Notes under the pieces: model-generated
The model's input: the letters and a program-made list of their open reading frames with translations, nothing else
Database searches by the model: none
Told to the model about the DNA's origin: nothing
Translations under genes and position numbers: made by a program
DNA from: JACCZR01 sp963844805
Lineage (GTDB): Bacteria; Actinomycetota; Thermoleophilia; Solirubrobacterales; Thermoleophilaceae
Length of the DNA stretch: 64,000 bases
Direction of reading: 5' to 3'
Assembly: GCA_963844805.1 (NCBI GenBank)
Contig: CAWJPU010000008.1
Location: 62,001-126,000 of the forward strand
Shown here: one piece after another, positions 26,303 to 34,800 of the stretch
Position numbering within the stretch: the first letter of the stretch is position 1
Layout of the letters: every line of letters starts with the position of its first letter

Positions 26303-27883
26303 GTGGAGTCGCACACCGAACTGCTGCTCTTCGGCCTGCTGCTGGCGGTGGCGGTGCTGGCCGTGGTCGCGCGCTGGATCCGGGTGCCGTACCCGATCCT
26401 GCTCGTCCTGGGGGGCTCGGCGATGGGCTTCGCGCCCGGGGTCCCGGAGGTCTCGCTGGACCCCGATCTGGTGCTGCTGATCTTCCTCCCGCCGCTGCTC
26501 TACTCGGCGGCCTTCTTCGCCAACCTGCACGAGCTGAGGCGCAACGTCGGGTCGATCGGCCTGCTGGCCATCGGCCTGGTGCTGGTGACGATGGGCGTCG
26601 TCGCGGTGGTCGCCCACGAGGTGATCGGGCTGGGCTGGGCGGTCGCCTTCACGCTGGGCGCGGTCGTCGCCCCCACCGACGCCGTCGCGCCGATCGCCAT
26701 CGTCCGCCGGCTGGGGGTGCCCCGCCGCATCGTCACGGTGATCGAAGGCGAGAGCCTGACCAACGACTGGACGGCTCTCGTGCTGTACCGGTTCGCGGTC
26801 GCCGCCGTGGTGAGCGGAAGCTTCTCGCTCGCCGAGGCGGGGCCCAAGTTCCTGCTGGCGGGCATCGGGGGACTGGCAATCGGCCTCGGCGTGGGCTACG
26901 CGATCGCCTGGGTCCGGTACCGCCTCGACGACCCGCCCACGGAGATCACCATCGCCCTGCTGACCGGCTACGCCGCCTACCTGCCCGCGGAGGAGCTCGG
27001 GTTCTCGGGCGTCGTCGCCGCGGTGACCGTCGGCGTCTACATGGGCTCGCAGACCTCGCGCCTGACCACCCCCACCGTCCGCATGCAGGGGTTCGCGGTG
27101 TGGGAGATCATCCAGTTCCTGCTCAACGCGGTCCTGTTCGTGCTCATCGGCCTGCAGCTGCCGGGGGTGCTGGACGGGCTGGAGGCGCGCAGCACCGGCG
27201 AGCTGGCCGGCTACGCGGCGCTGGTCGGCGCCGTGGTGATCGTGGTCCGGGTGCTGTGGGTGTTCAGCTTCACCTACCTGCCCCCCGCTCTGCTCCGTAG
27301 CGTCGCCCGCCGTAACCCGACCCCGCCCTGGCGCCAGATGGCGGTCATCTCGTGGTCGGGGATGCGCGGCGGCGTCTCGCTCGCCGCCGCCCTGGCCATC
27401 CCGCTGACCGTCGACGGCGGAGGCCCGTTCCCCGACCGCGACCTGGTCATCTTCCTCACCTACGCGGTGATCGTCGCCACCCTGGTGCTCCAGGGCCTGA
27501 CCCTGCCCGGCGTGGTGCGGGCCCTCGGGCTGGAGGAGGACGGACTGGACCAGGAGGAGGAGCTCCACGCGCGCGTCCAGACCGCCCGGCGGGCCCGCGA
27601 GCGGGTCGAGGAGCTGTCGGGCGAGGAGTGGGTGAACGCCGACACCGCGGTGCGCCTGCGCGGCCTGTACGAGTGGCGCCACCGCCGCTTCAGCGCCCAG
27701 GCCGAGGGCGACGGCTCGGAGTACGACGAGCGCTCGGCCGCTTACCAGCGGCTGTTGCGCGAGATCATCGCCGCGGAGCGGCAGACGCTGACGAAGCTGC
27801 GCAACGAGGGCCGGATCACCGACGAGGTGATGCGCCGCGTGGAGCGCGACCTGGACCTCGAGGAGAGCCGGCTGGAGACGTAG
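26303..27883 (+). CDS. CPA1-family Na+/H+ antiporter
   Basis: 526 residues from GTG 26303. About twelve membrane segments, with the ion-site regions LGAVVAPTDAVAPIAIVRRL and VIEGESLTNDWTALVLYRF (Asp in TND) and ISWSGMRGGVSLAAALAIP. A 110-residue cytoplasmic C-terminal helical domain (ARRARERVEELSGEEW...) follows, as in NhaP/Nha1-like carriers. It exchanges Na+ or K+ for protons across the membrane. Divergent from DoxX. The frame is intact over 1.58 kb. Confidence 0.93.
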   Translation: MESHTELLLFGLLLAVAVLAVVARWIRVPYPILLVLGGSAMGFAPGVPEVSLDPDLVLLIFLPPLLYSAAFFANLHELRRNVGSIGLLAIGLVLVTMGVVAVVAHEVIGLGWAVAFTLGAVVAPTDAVAPIAIVRRLGVPRRIVTVIEGESLTNDWTALVLYRFAVAAVVSGSFSLAEAGPKFLLAGIGGLAIGLGVGYAIAWVRYRLDDPPTEITIALLTGYAAYLPAEELGFSGVVAAVTVGVYMGSQTSRLTTPTVRMQGFAVWEIIQFLLNAVLFVLIGLQLPGVLDGLEARSTGELAGYAALVGAVVIVVRVLWVFSFTYLPPALLRSVARRNPTPPWRQMAVISWSGMRGGVSLAAALAIPLTVDGGGPFPDRDLVIFLTYAVIVATLVLQGLTLPGVVRALGLEEDGLDQEEELHARVQTARRARERVEELSGEEWVNADTAVRLRGLYEWRHRRFSAQAEGDGSEYDERSAAYQRLLREIIAAERQTLTKLRNEGRITDEVMRRVERDLDLEESRLET

Positions 27884-27896
27884 GCGGGCGGGCCGC

Positions 27897-27921
27897 TACA
27901 GTTTCGACAGAGGTCGAACGA
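27897..27921 (+). promoter_or_regulatory. Promoter-overlapping motif upstream of arsR (copy 1)
   Basis: A TACAGT -10-like hexamer runs into an inverted repeat TTCGAC-AGAG-GTCGAA and then CGA. The same 25-base layout recurs at 28304-28328 before the sigma factor gene, with 18 identical positions. It ends one base before the GTG used for ArsR (27923). Likely an operator covering -10 to +1. Confidence 0.6.
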
Positions 27922-27922
27922 G

Positions 27923-28223
27923 GTGAGGACCGTCGCCCATCCCGCGCTGGGACAGGTGGAGCTTGCCGGAAGTGCTCCACGCGCTCAGCGACCCCGTCCG
28001 GCTGGAGATCATCCGGACGCTCGATCGGGACGGAGAGTGTGCTTGCGGCTCTTTCGGGGTATCGATCTCGAAATCGACCCTCTCGCATCACTTGAAGGTT
28101 TTGCGGCAGGCGGGCTTGACCGAAACGCGCCCAGATGGCACCCTTAGGTTGATCTCGCTGCGGCGCGAGGAGTTCGACGAGCGCTTTCCGGAGCTGCTCG
28201 ACTCCGTTCTCAGCTGCCGCTGA
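27923..28223 (+). CDS. ArsR/SmtB-family transcriptional regulator (probable frame break near the N-terminus)
   Basis: Winged-helix repressor of about 100 residues. The core EVLHALSDPVRLEIIRTLDR and recognition helix SISKSTLSHHLKVLRQAGL are unmistakable; the wing TRPDGTLRLISL follows. In the written frame the only start is a TTG at 27963. A GTG at 27923 reads RTVAHPALGQVEL, the leader usual for this subfamily, and joins the core after removing one base near 27963, so I start there. ECACGSF has two Cys but not the classic CVC arrangement, so the ligand is unknown. The inverted repeat directly upstream suggests autoregulation. Confidence 0.8.
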
Positions 28224-28303
28224 CCCGCTTTTTTCGGGTTACCGCCGTATCAACTGGGGAGAGAGGCTGATGGCAAAGCCTCGCCCTGACTGCCCCCGTC
28301 TGC

Positions 28304-28328
28304 TATTATTTCGATAAGTGTCGAACGA
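28304..28328 (+). promoter_or_regulatory. Promoter-overlapping motif upstream of the sigma factor gene (copy 2)
   Basis: TATTAT, a near-consensus -10, continues into TTCGA-TAAGTG-TCGAA and CGA. It matches copy 1 (27897-27921) in order and spacing. The proposed GTG start of the sigma gene (28318) lies inside the motif, so the transcript would be leaderless and a bound repressor would cover -10, +1 and the start codon. Confidence 0.6.
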
Positions 28329-29169
28329 TCGCAATCTAGTCCCTGAAGTCACCACTGACTCCCTGCAGCTCTTCTTCAACGAAGCGCGGCGTCATCCCCT
28401 GCTCACTGCCGAGGAGGAGATCGAGCTCGCCAAGCGCATCGAGAAGGGCGATCTCGCGGCCAAGGACCGCATGATCAACGCCAACCTGCGCCTCGTGATC
28501 TCGGTGGCCCGCAAGTACCAGGGCCAGGGCCTGGCCCTCGGAGACCTGATCCAGGAGGGCATGCTGGGCCTGATCCGCGCGGTCGAGAAGTTCGACTGGC
28601 GCAAGGGCTTCAAGTTCTCCACCTACGGGACCCTGTGGATCCGTCAGGCGATCGGCCGCGGCCTGGCCAACTCCGGCCGCACTGTGCGCCTGCCCGTCCA
28701 CATCGTGGCCCGTGCCCGCAAGATCGCGGACGCCGAGCGCAAGCTGGCCGTCGAGCTGGGCCGCGAGCCCACCGACGCCGAGATCTCCGACCGGGTGGAG
28801 TTGCCCATCGACGAGGTCATGGACATCCGCCGTGCCGACCAGACCCCCTCCTCGCTCGACCAGAAGGTCGGCGAGTCCGAGGAGACCGCCCTCGGCGACC
28901 TGATCGCCGGGTCGGAGCCCGGGCCCGCCGAGGAGGTCGGCGAGAACCTGGCCGGCGAGGCCGTGCATCAGGCCGTGGAGCAGCTGCCCGACGCCGAGCG
29001 CGACGTGCTGCGGCTGCGGTTCGGGCTCACCGGCTCCGAGCCGGCGGCCCTGCGCGAGACCGGCAAGCAGCTCGGCCTCTCGACGGAGCGGGTGCGCCAG
29101 CTCGAGGACCGCGCCCTCAAGCGCCTCTCGCGCGACGAGGACCTCGCGGCCCTGCGCCAGGCTGCCTAG
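28318..29169 (+). CDS. Sigma-70 family RNA polymerase sigma factor, RpoD/SigA-like
   Basis: 283 residues from a GTG at 28318. Region 1.2 DSLQLFFNEARRHPLLTAEEE, region 2 with GLIRAVEKFDWRKGFKFSTYG and TLWIRQAIGRGLA, region 3 ADAERKLAVELGREPTDAEI, region 4 ERDVLRLRFGL and the helix-turn-helix ETGKQLGLSTERVRQLEDRA. It lacks region 1.1, so it is a group 2 (non-essential, SigA-like) factor and not the main sigma. It begins a run with an aldo/keto reductase and a flavin oxidoreductase. A near-consensus -10 lies so close to the start that leaderless translation is likely. Confidence 0.92.
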   Translation: MSNDRNLVPEVTTDSLQLFFNEARRHPLLTAEEEIELAKRIEKGDLAAKDRMINANLRLVISVARKYQGQGLALGDLIQEGMLGLIRAVEKFDWRKGFKFSTYGTLWIRQAIGRGLANSGRTVRLPVHIVARARKIADAERKLAVELGREPTDAEISDRVELPIDEVMDIRRADQTPSSLDQKVGESEETALGDLIAGSEPGPAEEVGENLAGEAVHQAVEQLPDAERDVLRLRFGLTGSEPAALRETGKQLGLSTERVRQLEDRALKRLSRDEDLAALRQAA

Positions 29170-29212
29170 CGGCCGCGACTGACACGAAGGTCTTCCGGGG
29201 AGAAGAGTCGGC

Positions 29213-30074
29213 ATGGCCCTTCAGCTGACCGACTCTTCAACCGGAACCTTCGAGCTCGCCGGCAAGGCCCATCCGCCGCCTCGGCTTCGGCGCGATGCGC
29301 ATCACCGGCGACGGCATCTGGGGCGAGCCCGAGGATCGCGACGAGGCTCTCGCCGTGCTCCGGCGCGCGCTCGAGCTCGGCGTCAACTTCATCGACACCG
29401 CGGACTCCTACGGGCCCGAGGTCTCCGAGAACCTCATCGCCGAGGCGCTCCACCCCTATCCCGACGAGCTGCTGATCGCCACCAAGGCCGGCCTGCTGCG
29501 CGACGGGCCCGGCAAGTGGCGCAGCGACGGCAACCCCGAGCGCCTGCGCACGGCCGTCGAGGGCAGCCTCCGGCGGCTCAGGCTCGACCGCATCGACCTG
29601 CTGCAGCTGCACCGGATCGACTCCGACTACCCGCTCGAGGACCAGCTGGGCGTGCTGACCGAGCTCCGCGACGAGGGCAAGATCGCCCACATCGGGCTGT
29701 CGGAGGTCTCGGTGGACCAGCTCGAGCAGGCCGAGGAGATCACCCCCGTGGCCTCGGTGCAGAACCTCTACAACCTCGAGAACCGCAGCGCCGCCGACGT
29801 GCTCGAGGCCTGCGAGCAGCGCGGCATCGGCTTCATCCCGTGGTTCCCGCTGGCCTCGGGCAACCTGCTGCGCGAGGGCAGCCCGCTGGAGGAGATCGCC
29901 GAGCGCCATGGCGCCACCCCGGCGCAGATCGCCCTCGCCTGGCTGCTGGCGCGCTCGGAGGTCATGCTGCCGATCCCGGGCACCTCTTCGGTCGACCACC
30001 TGGAGGACAACCTGGCGGCGGCCGAGATCGAACTGTCCGACGAAGAGGTCGCCGAGCTCGAAGACGCCGCGTGA
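29213..30074 (+). CDS. Aldo/keto reductase (one-base frame break near the N-terminus)
   Basis: NADPH-dependent carbonyl reductase of the AKR barrel fold, about 287 residues. ATG 29213 opens QLTDSSTGTFELAGK; near 29268 one base must be dropped to continue PIRRLGFGAMRITGDG. Then the catalytic blocks: NFIDTADSYGPEVSE (Asp, Tyr), LLIATKAGL (Lys), LLQLHRIDSD (His), and the cofactor end LPIPGTSSVDHLEDNL. The stop overlaps the next start (GTGA). It follows the sigma factor gene by 43 bases. Substrate unknown. Confidence 0.86.
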
Positions 30075-31412
30075 GCGAGCGCTTCGACGTGGTCGTCCTG
30101 GGCGCCGGCCCGGGCGGGCGCAACGCAGCCGGGAAGCTGGTCGGCGAGGGCCTGAGCGTGGCCATGGTGGAGGGAGAGCTCGTCGGCGGCGAGTGCCCCT
30201 TCTGGGCCTGCATCCCCACCAAGGGCCTGCTGCGGCCGGTCGAGGCGCGCGAGGAAGCGCGCCGGGCGCCGGGCCTGGAGGCGCCGGACCCGCGCTGGGC
30301 GGAGGTGCGCGACTACCGCGACTACCTCAACAGCAACCTCGACGACTCGTCCAAGGTCGAGTCCTACTCGGACCTGGGGATCGAGGTGATCAAGGAGTAC
30401 GGGCGGATCGCCGGCCCCGGCCGAGTGGTTGCGGGAGAGCGCGAGCTCGAGGCGGGCGACATCGTGGTCGCCACCGGGACGTCGGCCGCCATCCCACCGA
30501 TCGACGGCTTGGACGGCGTGGACTACTGGACCAACCGCGAAGCCAGCACGATGAGGGAGGTCCCGACGAGCACCGTCGTGCTCGGCGGTGGCCCGGTGGG
30601 ACTGGAGTTCGCCCAGATGCTGTCGCGCTACGGGTCCCGGGTGACCCTCGTGGAGGGCGCCGACCGCCTGCTTTCGCGCGAGCAGGCCGAGGTCTCCGAG
30701 TTCATCGCCGAGCTGCTGGGCGAGGAGGGCATCGACGTGCGCGTCGGGCAGCAGGCCGACGCCGCGTCGCCCGGCGGCGACGGGGTGACGGTCACCGTCG
30801 GCTCGGACGAAGTCTCCGCCGAGCGCCTGCTGGTGGCCGTGGGCCGCTCCCCGCGGGTCGAGGGCATCGGCCTGGACACGGTCGGCATCCAGCCGGGCGA
30901 AAGGGGGATCGAGATCGACCGCTACTGCCAGGCGGCCGACAACGTGTATGCGGTGGGCGACGTCACCGGCATCTCCCCCTTCACGCACGTGGCCGCCTAT
31001 CAGGGCTGGGTGACCGCTCAGTGCATCCTCGGCCGCGGGCACCCGACCGACTACACCGCCGTCCCCCGCGTCGTGTTCTCCGACCCCGAGATCGCGGCCG
31101 TCGGCCTGAGCGCCGAGCAGGCGCGCGAGCAGGGCATCGACGTCGCAACCGCCGAAGTCGACATCTCCAAGGCCGACCGCGCCGATGACCTTCGGGAAGG
31201 GCCTGAAGGGCCGCGCCGGCGTGGTGGCCGACCGCGAGCGCGGGGTGCTTGTCGGCGCGTGGGCGGTGGCGCCGCTGGCCAGCGAGTGGATCCACCACTC
31301 GGTGCTGGCCGTGAAGGCCCAGGTGCCGCTGGACACGCTGCGAGACACGATGATGCAGTTCCCCACCTTCAGCGAGCTGCTGCTCGCGGCGGTGCGGGCC
31401 GTGGACGCCTGA
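30071..31412 (+). CDS. NAD(P)/FAD-dependent disulfide-reductase-family oxidoreductase (one-base frame break)
   Basis: Class I flavoprotein disulfide reductase family, about 446 residues. FAD motif VVVLGAGPGGRNAAGKL, redox-active pair in GGECPFWACIPTKG (CxxxxC), NAD motif VVLGGGPVGLEFAQML and FAD motif VYAVGDVTGISPFTHVA. Near 31180 a one-base change is needed to enter MTFGKGLKGRAGVVAD and the dimer domain. In that domain the usual catalytic His (HPT) is replaced: the segment reads MMQFPTFSELLL. Thus it is not a normal lipoamide dehydrogenase; mercuric-reductase-like relatives of unknown substrate are closer. GTG start overlaps the AKR stop. Confidence 0.85.
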
Positions 31413-31433
31413 CACGTCTAGGATCGCCCCGCC

Positions 31434-31649
31434 GTGTCGCTCGACCAAGTGGAAGCCGTCCTCCTCGCCGCCCGCGACCGGCCCACGTTCGCCCATCAGC
31501 TGGCCCAGGCGCCGGCGATCCTCACCGGCTACGACCTGACGCCCGAGGAGCGCCGCGCGCTCGTCGAGTACGACGTGGAGGCGCTCGAGCGGATGGGCGT
31601 CGAGCCCGACCTCGTCGGGGCGGCGTCGGTCATCGGCCGCACCCGCTAG
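31434..31649 (+). CDS. LigA-like (extradiol dioxygenase small subunit) protein
   Basis: 71 residues from GTG 31434. The helix bundle pattern AVLLAARDRPTFAHQLAQAP and LTPEERRALVEYDVEALERM matches the LigA/protocatechuate 4,5-dioxygenase alpha-subunit family. No LigB catalytic subunit is in the window, so this stand-alone copy probably has a different partner or role. Located 21 bases after the flavoprotein gene. Confidence 0.7.
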   Translation: MSLDQVEAVLLAARDRPTFAHQLAQAPAILTGYDLTPEERRALVEYDVEALERMGVEPDLVGAASVIGRTR

Positions 31650-31692
31650 AGCGCCGCGCAACTTCCCGGCCCGCCGAGGTGTTCTCGGTGCG

Positions 31693-33177
31693 ATGGGACG
31701 CATCGCCCTCGCGCTGACGATCGCAGCCGGGATGCTGGCCCTGGCCGTCCTCGTCCTGTCGGACGAGCCCGCGCCGGCGCAGACGAGCGCCAGGCCCAAC
31801 GTGGTGGTCGTGATGACCGACGACCAGACCGAGGAGCAGATGCGCGCCCTGGCCCGCGTGCGGCGCCTGATCGGCCGGCGGGGGACGACCTTCACGCGCA
31901 ACTTCTCGACCTTCCCGCTGTGCTGCCCCTCGCGCAGCACGTACCTCACCGGCCAGTACCCGCAGAACCACGGCGTGCGGGGCAACTCACCGCCTCAGGG
32001 CGGCTACTACAAGCTCGACGCCTCCAACACCCTGCCCGTATGGCTGCGCGACGCGGGCTACGCCACGGCGCACGTCGGCAAATACCCCAACGGCTACGGC
32101 ACGCGTGACCCGCGCCAGGTGCCCGCGGGCTGGCAGGAGTGGTACGGCGCGGTCGATCCCACCACCTACAACTTCCGCAACTACTGCCTCAACGAGAACG
32201 GCACGCTGCGCGGATACGGGAACCGGACCCGGGGCGTGCAGCGCGCGTGCCCGGGGGCCCAGCAGGGCCCGGCGGCTTACCAGGGCGACCTCTACACGGC
32301 CAAGGCGGTGGACTACATCAACCGCCGGGCGCCGGCCGCCCAGCCGTTCTTCCTGTCGGTGGCCTATCTGGCGCCGCACTCGGGCGGACCCAACCCGCGC
32401 GGGGGCCGCTGCCGCGGCTCGGCCAAGCCCGCCGACCGCCACCGCGGCCGCTACGCGGGCGCGCGCCTGCCGCGGCCGCCCGGCTTCGACGAGCGGCTGG
32501 TGCGCGACAAGCCCGCGTACATCAGGCGGCTGCACCGCTTCACCGCGGCCGACATCGCCCGGATCCGCACCGACTACCAGTGCCGCCGCGAGTCGCTGCT
32601 GGCAGTGGACGAGGGAGTCGCGCTGATGGTCGAGGCCCTACGCAGCCGTGGTGAGCTCGACAACACGGTGTTCGTCTTCACCGCGGACAACGGCTTCTTC
32701 CAGGGCGAGCACCGGGTGCAGCGGGGGAAGATCAAGCCCTACGAGCCGTCGGTGCGGGTACCGGTGCTGATACGCGGACCTGGCGTGCCCCGCGACAAGC
32801 GCACCGGGCAGCTCACCGGCAACATCGACCTGGCGAGCACGATCGTCGACGTGGCCGGCGCTACGCCGCGCCGCCGGCTGGACGGCGTGTCGCTCCGTTC
32901 CCTCGCGCGCCGCCCGTCCCGCTTCGGCCGGCGCGACATCCTGCTGCAGAACGGCCCGGGCTCCGAGCTGGTCAACCCGCGCTACACCGCGATCAGGACC
33001 CGCCGCTACAAGTACGTGCAGTATTCCTCCGGGCGCCGCGAGCTGTACGACCTGCGCCACGACCGCTTCGAGCAGCGCAGCGTGCACGACACCCGCCGCT
33101 ACCGGCGAGTCCAGCGCAAGCTCGCGCGCAAGCTGCGGCGGTTGCGCCGTTGCGCCGGCGCATCCTGCCGCCGCTAG
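31693..33177 (+). CDS. Secreted sulfatase
   Basis: Alkaline-phosphatase-superfamily sulfatase, 494 residues. N-terminal signal (ALALTIAAGMLALAVLVL) with likely cleavage near APAQT. Metal site VVVMTDDQTEEQM; the formylglycine site is CCPSRSTYLTGQYPQNHG (second Cys in CxPSR converted by a formylglycine-generating enzyme); further ligands in VFVFTADNGFFQGEH. The C-terminus is rich in Arg. The best guess is hydrolysis of sulfate esters outside the cell. Its stop overlaps the convergent UdgX gene. Confidence 0.9.
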   Translation: MGRIALALTIAAGMLALAVLVLSDEPAPAQTSARPNVVVVMTDDQTEEQMRALARVRRLIGRRGTTFTRNFSTFPLCCPSRSTYLTGQYPQNHGVRGNSPPQGGYYKLDASNTLPVWLRDAGYATAHVGKYPNGYGTRDPRQVPAGWQEWYGAVDPTTYNFRNYCLNENGTLRGYGNRTRGVQRACPGAQQGPAAYQGDLYTAKAVDYINRRAPAAQPFFLSVAYLAPHSGGPNPRGGRCRGSAKPADRHRGRYAGARLPRPPGFDERLVRDKPAYIRRLHRFTAADIARIRTDYQCRRESLLAVDEGVALMVEALRSRGELDNTVFVFTADNGFFQGEHRVQRGKIKPYEPSVRVPVLIRGPGVPRDKRTGQLTGNIDLASTIVDVAGATPRRRLDGVSLRSLARRPSRFGRRDILLQNGPGSELVNPRYTAIRTRRYKYVQYSSGRRELYDLRHDRFEQRSVHDTRRYRRVQRKLARKLRRLRRCAGASCRR

Positions 33178-33803
33178 CGGAGCTGCTCTGCCACCGCGCG
33201 CAGGTCCTCGGTGAACGCGTGGCGCTCGGCCACGCGGTCCTCGTCGGTCTGCTGGCGCAGGATCGAGGACGGGTGCACGGTGGCCGTCACCAGCGGCGCG
33301 AGGTCGGACTCGATCGGGCGCCCGCGCTCGCGGGTCACCCGGAACCCGCTGCCGAACAGCGCCTTGCCGGCGATGGCGCCGAGGGCCACAAGCGCCTCGG
33401 GGCCGACAACGCGCAGCTCCTCGTCCAGCCACGGGCGGCAGGCCTCGATCTCGAACCGCTTCGGGGTCTGGTGGATGCGGCGGCGGCCGCGCTCGAGGAA
33501 GGAGAAGTGCTTGACCACGTTGGTCAGGTACGCCTCCTTGCGGTCGATGCCGACGCTCTCGAGCGCCGCGTCCAGCTCACGCCCCGCCGGGCCGACGAAC
33601 GGCCGCCCCTCGCGATCCTCTCGGTCGCCGGCCATCTCCCCCACGAACATGACCCGCGCGCTCGCCCGGCCCTCGCCGAAGACGGTCTGGGTGGCTTTGC
33701 CGTGCAGGTGACAGCCCCGGCAATGCGCCGCCCCCTCGCGCAACGCCTTGAGCGAGCGGCGCTCGGGCAGGAACGGCGTCGCGTCCTTTGGCTCGTCAGT
33801 CAC
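33174..33803 (-). CDS. udgX: UdgX-type uracil-DNA glycosylase
   Basis: 209 residues from a GTG at 33803. Iron-sulfur ligands CRGCHLHG near residue 28 plus the later CRPW and a fourth Cys region; motif A FVGEMAGDREDREGRPFVG; the extra loop GRRRIHQTP with its His is the hallmark of UdgX, which forms a covalent complex with uracil-containing DNA; motif B TVHPSSILR. Most UDGs lack this RRIH loop. Overlaps the start of the upstream NYN gene by eight bases, so the two are co-transcribed. Confidence 0.92.
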   Translation of the reverse strand: MTDEPKDATPFLPERRSLKALREGAAHCRGCHLHGKATQTVFGEGRASARVMFVGEMAGDREDREGRPFVGPAGRELDAALESVGIDRKEAYLTNVVKHFSFLERGRRRIHQTPKRFEIEACRPWLDEELRVVGPEALVALGAIAGKALFGSGFRVTRERGRPIESDLAPLVTATVHPSSILRQQTDEDRVAERHAFTEDLRAVAEQLR

Positions 33804-34131
33804 GGGCGTCCAGCCGGCGTCGGAAAGCTCCCGCGCCCTCTACCTCACCGCCCGCCGCGGAAACGCGGCCCGCCAGCTCTGCGTCTGAGGTGACCACCCG
33901 CACGCCGGGGCCGGCGAGCCTGGCTATCTCGTCGTCGGCCACCGGCGCGAAGCGGACCTCGACGTCGCCCGCCTCGATCTCGTGGGGCCGGCCGTCGAAC
34001 ACCACGGTCACGGGCTCGTCGAGCCGCCCGAGCTCGGCCGCCAGCCGGCGCTGCGCGCCGCGGCGGTCGCGCCACCACCCGTCGGGGCGCGATCCGATCA
34101 CGTTCATGCCGTCCACCAGCCACCGGTTCAC
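33796..34131 (-). CDS. NYN-domain (YacP-like) ribonuclease family protein
   Basis: 111 residues from GTG 34131. NYN/PIN-like nuclease pattern: LVDGMNVIGSRPDGWW (Asp and Asn), VTVVFDGRP (Asp), ADDEIARLA and VVTSDAELAGRV (Asp pair). These acidic residues would bind one metal. YacP/Rae1-like relatives cleave RNA; that activity here is inferred. It directly precedes and overlaps udgX. Confidence 0.85.
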   Translation of the reverse strand: MNRWLVDGMNVIGSRPDGWWRDRRGAQRRLAAELGRLDEPVTVVFDGRPHEIEAGDVEVRFAPVADDEIARLAGPGVRVVTSDAELAGRVSAAGGEVEGAGAFRRRLDARD

Positions 34132-34151
34132 CGCCCATAGACTCGCCGATC

Positions 34152-34793
34152 GTGCGCGAGGCAAGCCCGGAGGAGCTGAGGGTGCTCGGCTGCCTGATCG
34201 AGAAGCAGCGGACCACGCCGGACGCCTACCCCCTGAGCGTCAACGCCCTGCGCGCGGCGGCCAACCAGTCGACCAACCGCCACCCGGTGCTCGACCTCGA
34301 CGAGCAGACGGTCAAGGAGGCCGCGCAGTCGCTGGGCAAGCGCGGCTGGGCGCGCTTCACCACCGGCCGGGGCAGCCGCGCCGCCAAGTACCGCCAGACC
34401 TTCGACGAGGCGCTCGGCCTCGGACGCGACGAGATGGCCCTGCTGGGCGTGCTGATGCTGCGCGGGCCGCAGACCCCCGGCGAGCTGAAGGGGCGCGCCG
34501 ACCGGCTGCACCACTTCGCCGGGCTCGACCAGGTCCAGGCCGCCCTGGAGCGGCTGTCCGAGCGCGAGCTCGTAGCTGCGCTCGAGCGGGTTGCCGGCCA
34601 AAAGGAGAGGCGCTTTCGCCACCTCCTCGGCGCCGACGAGGAGCCCTCCCCCGCTCCCGCGCCGCGCGCCGGCCACGGGTCGCCGCCCGACCTCGGCTCG
34701 CCCGAGCTCGACGACCGGGTGCAGGAGATCGAGCGCCAGGTGGCCGACCTGCGGCGGGCGGTCGACGCGCTGCGCGCCGAGCTGGGAGGCTGA
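34152..34793 (+). CDS. DUF480 / YceH family protein
   Basis: 213 residues from a GTG at 34152. Winged-helix pair: SPEELRVLGCLIEKQRTTPD near the start, SVNALRAAANQSTNRHPV (the family signature), LGRDEMALLGVLMLRGPQTPGE in the second half. An acidic, Pro-rich linker and a coiled-coil end (DRVQEIERQVADLRRAVDAL) follow. The function of YceH is not established. Divergent from the NYN gene by 20 bases; the quinone reductase gene starts 7 bases after its stop. Confidence 0.9.
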   Translation: MREASPEELRVLGCLIEKQRTTPDAYPLSVNALRAAANQSTNRHPVLDLDEQTVKEAAQSLGKRGWARFTTGRGSRAAKYRQTFDEALGLGRDEMALLGVLMLRGPQTPGELKGRADRLHHFAGLDQVQAALERLSERELVAALERVAGQKERRFRHLLGADEEPSPAPAPRAGHGSPPDLGSPELDDRVQEIERQVADLRRAVDALRAELGG

Positions 34794-34800
34794 CGGCCCC

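Noticed and set aside
28223..28239. ACCCG-N7-CGGGT hairpin after arsR as a terminator
   Set aside because: Stem of only five pairs with the T-run in the loop, not after the stem.
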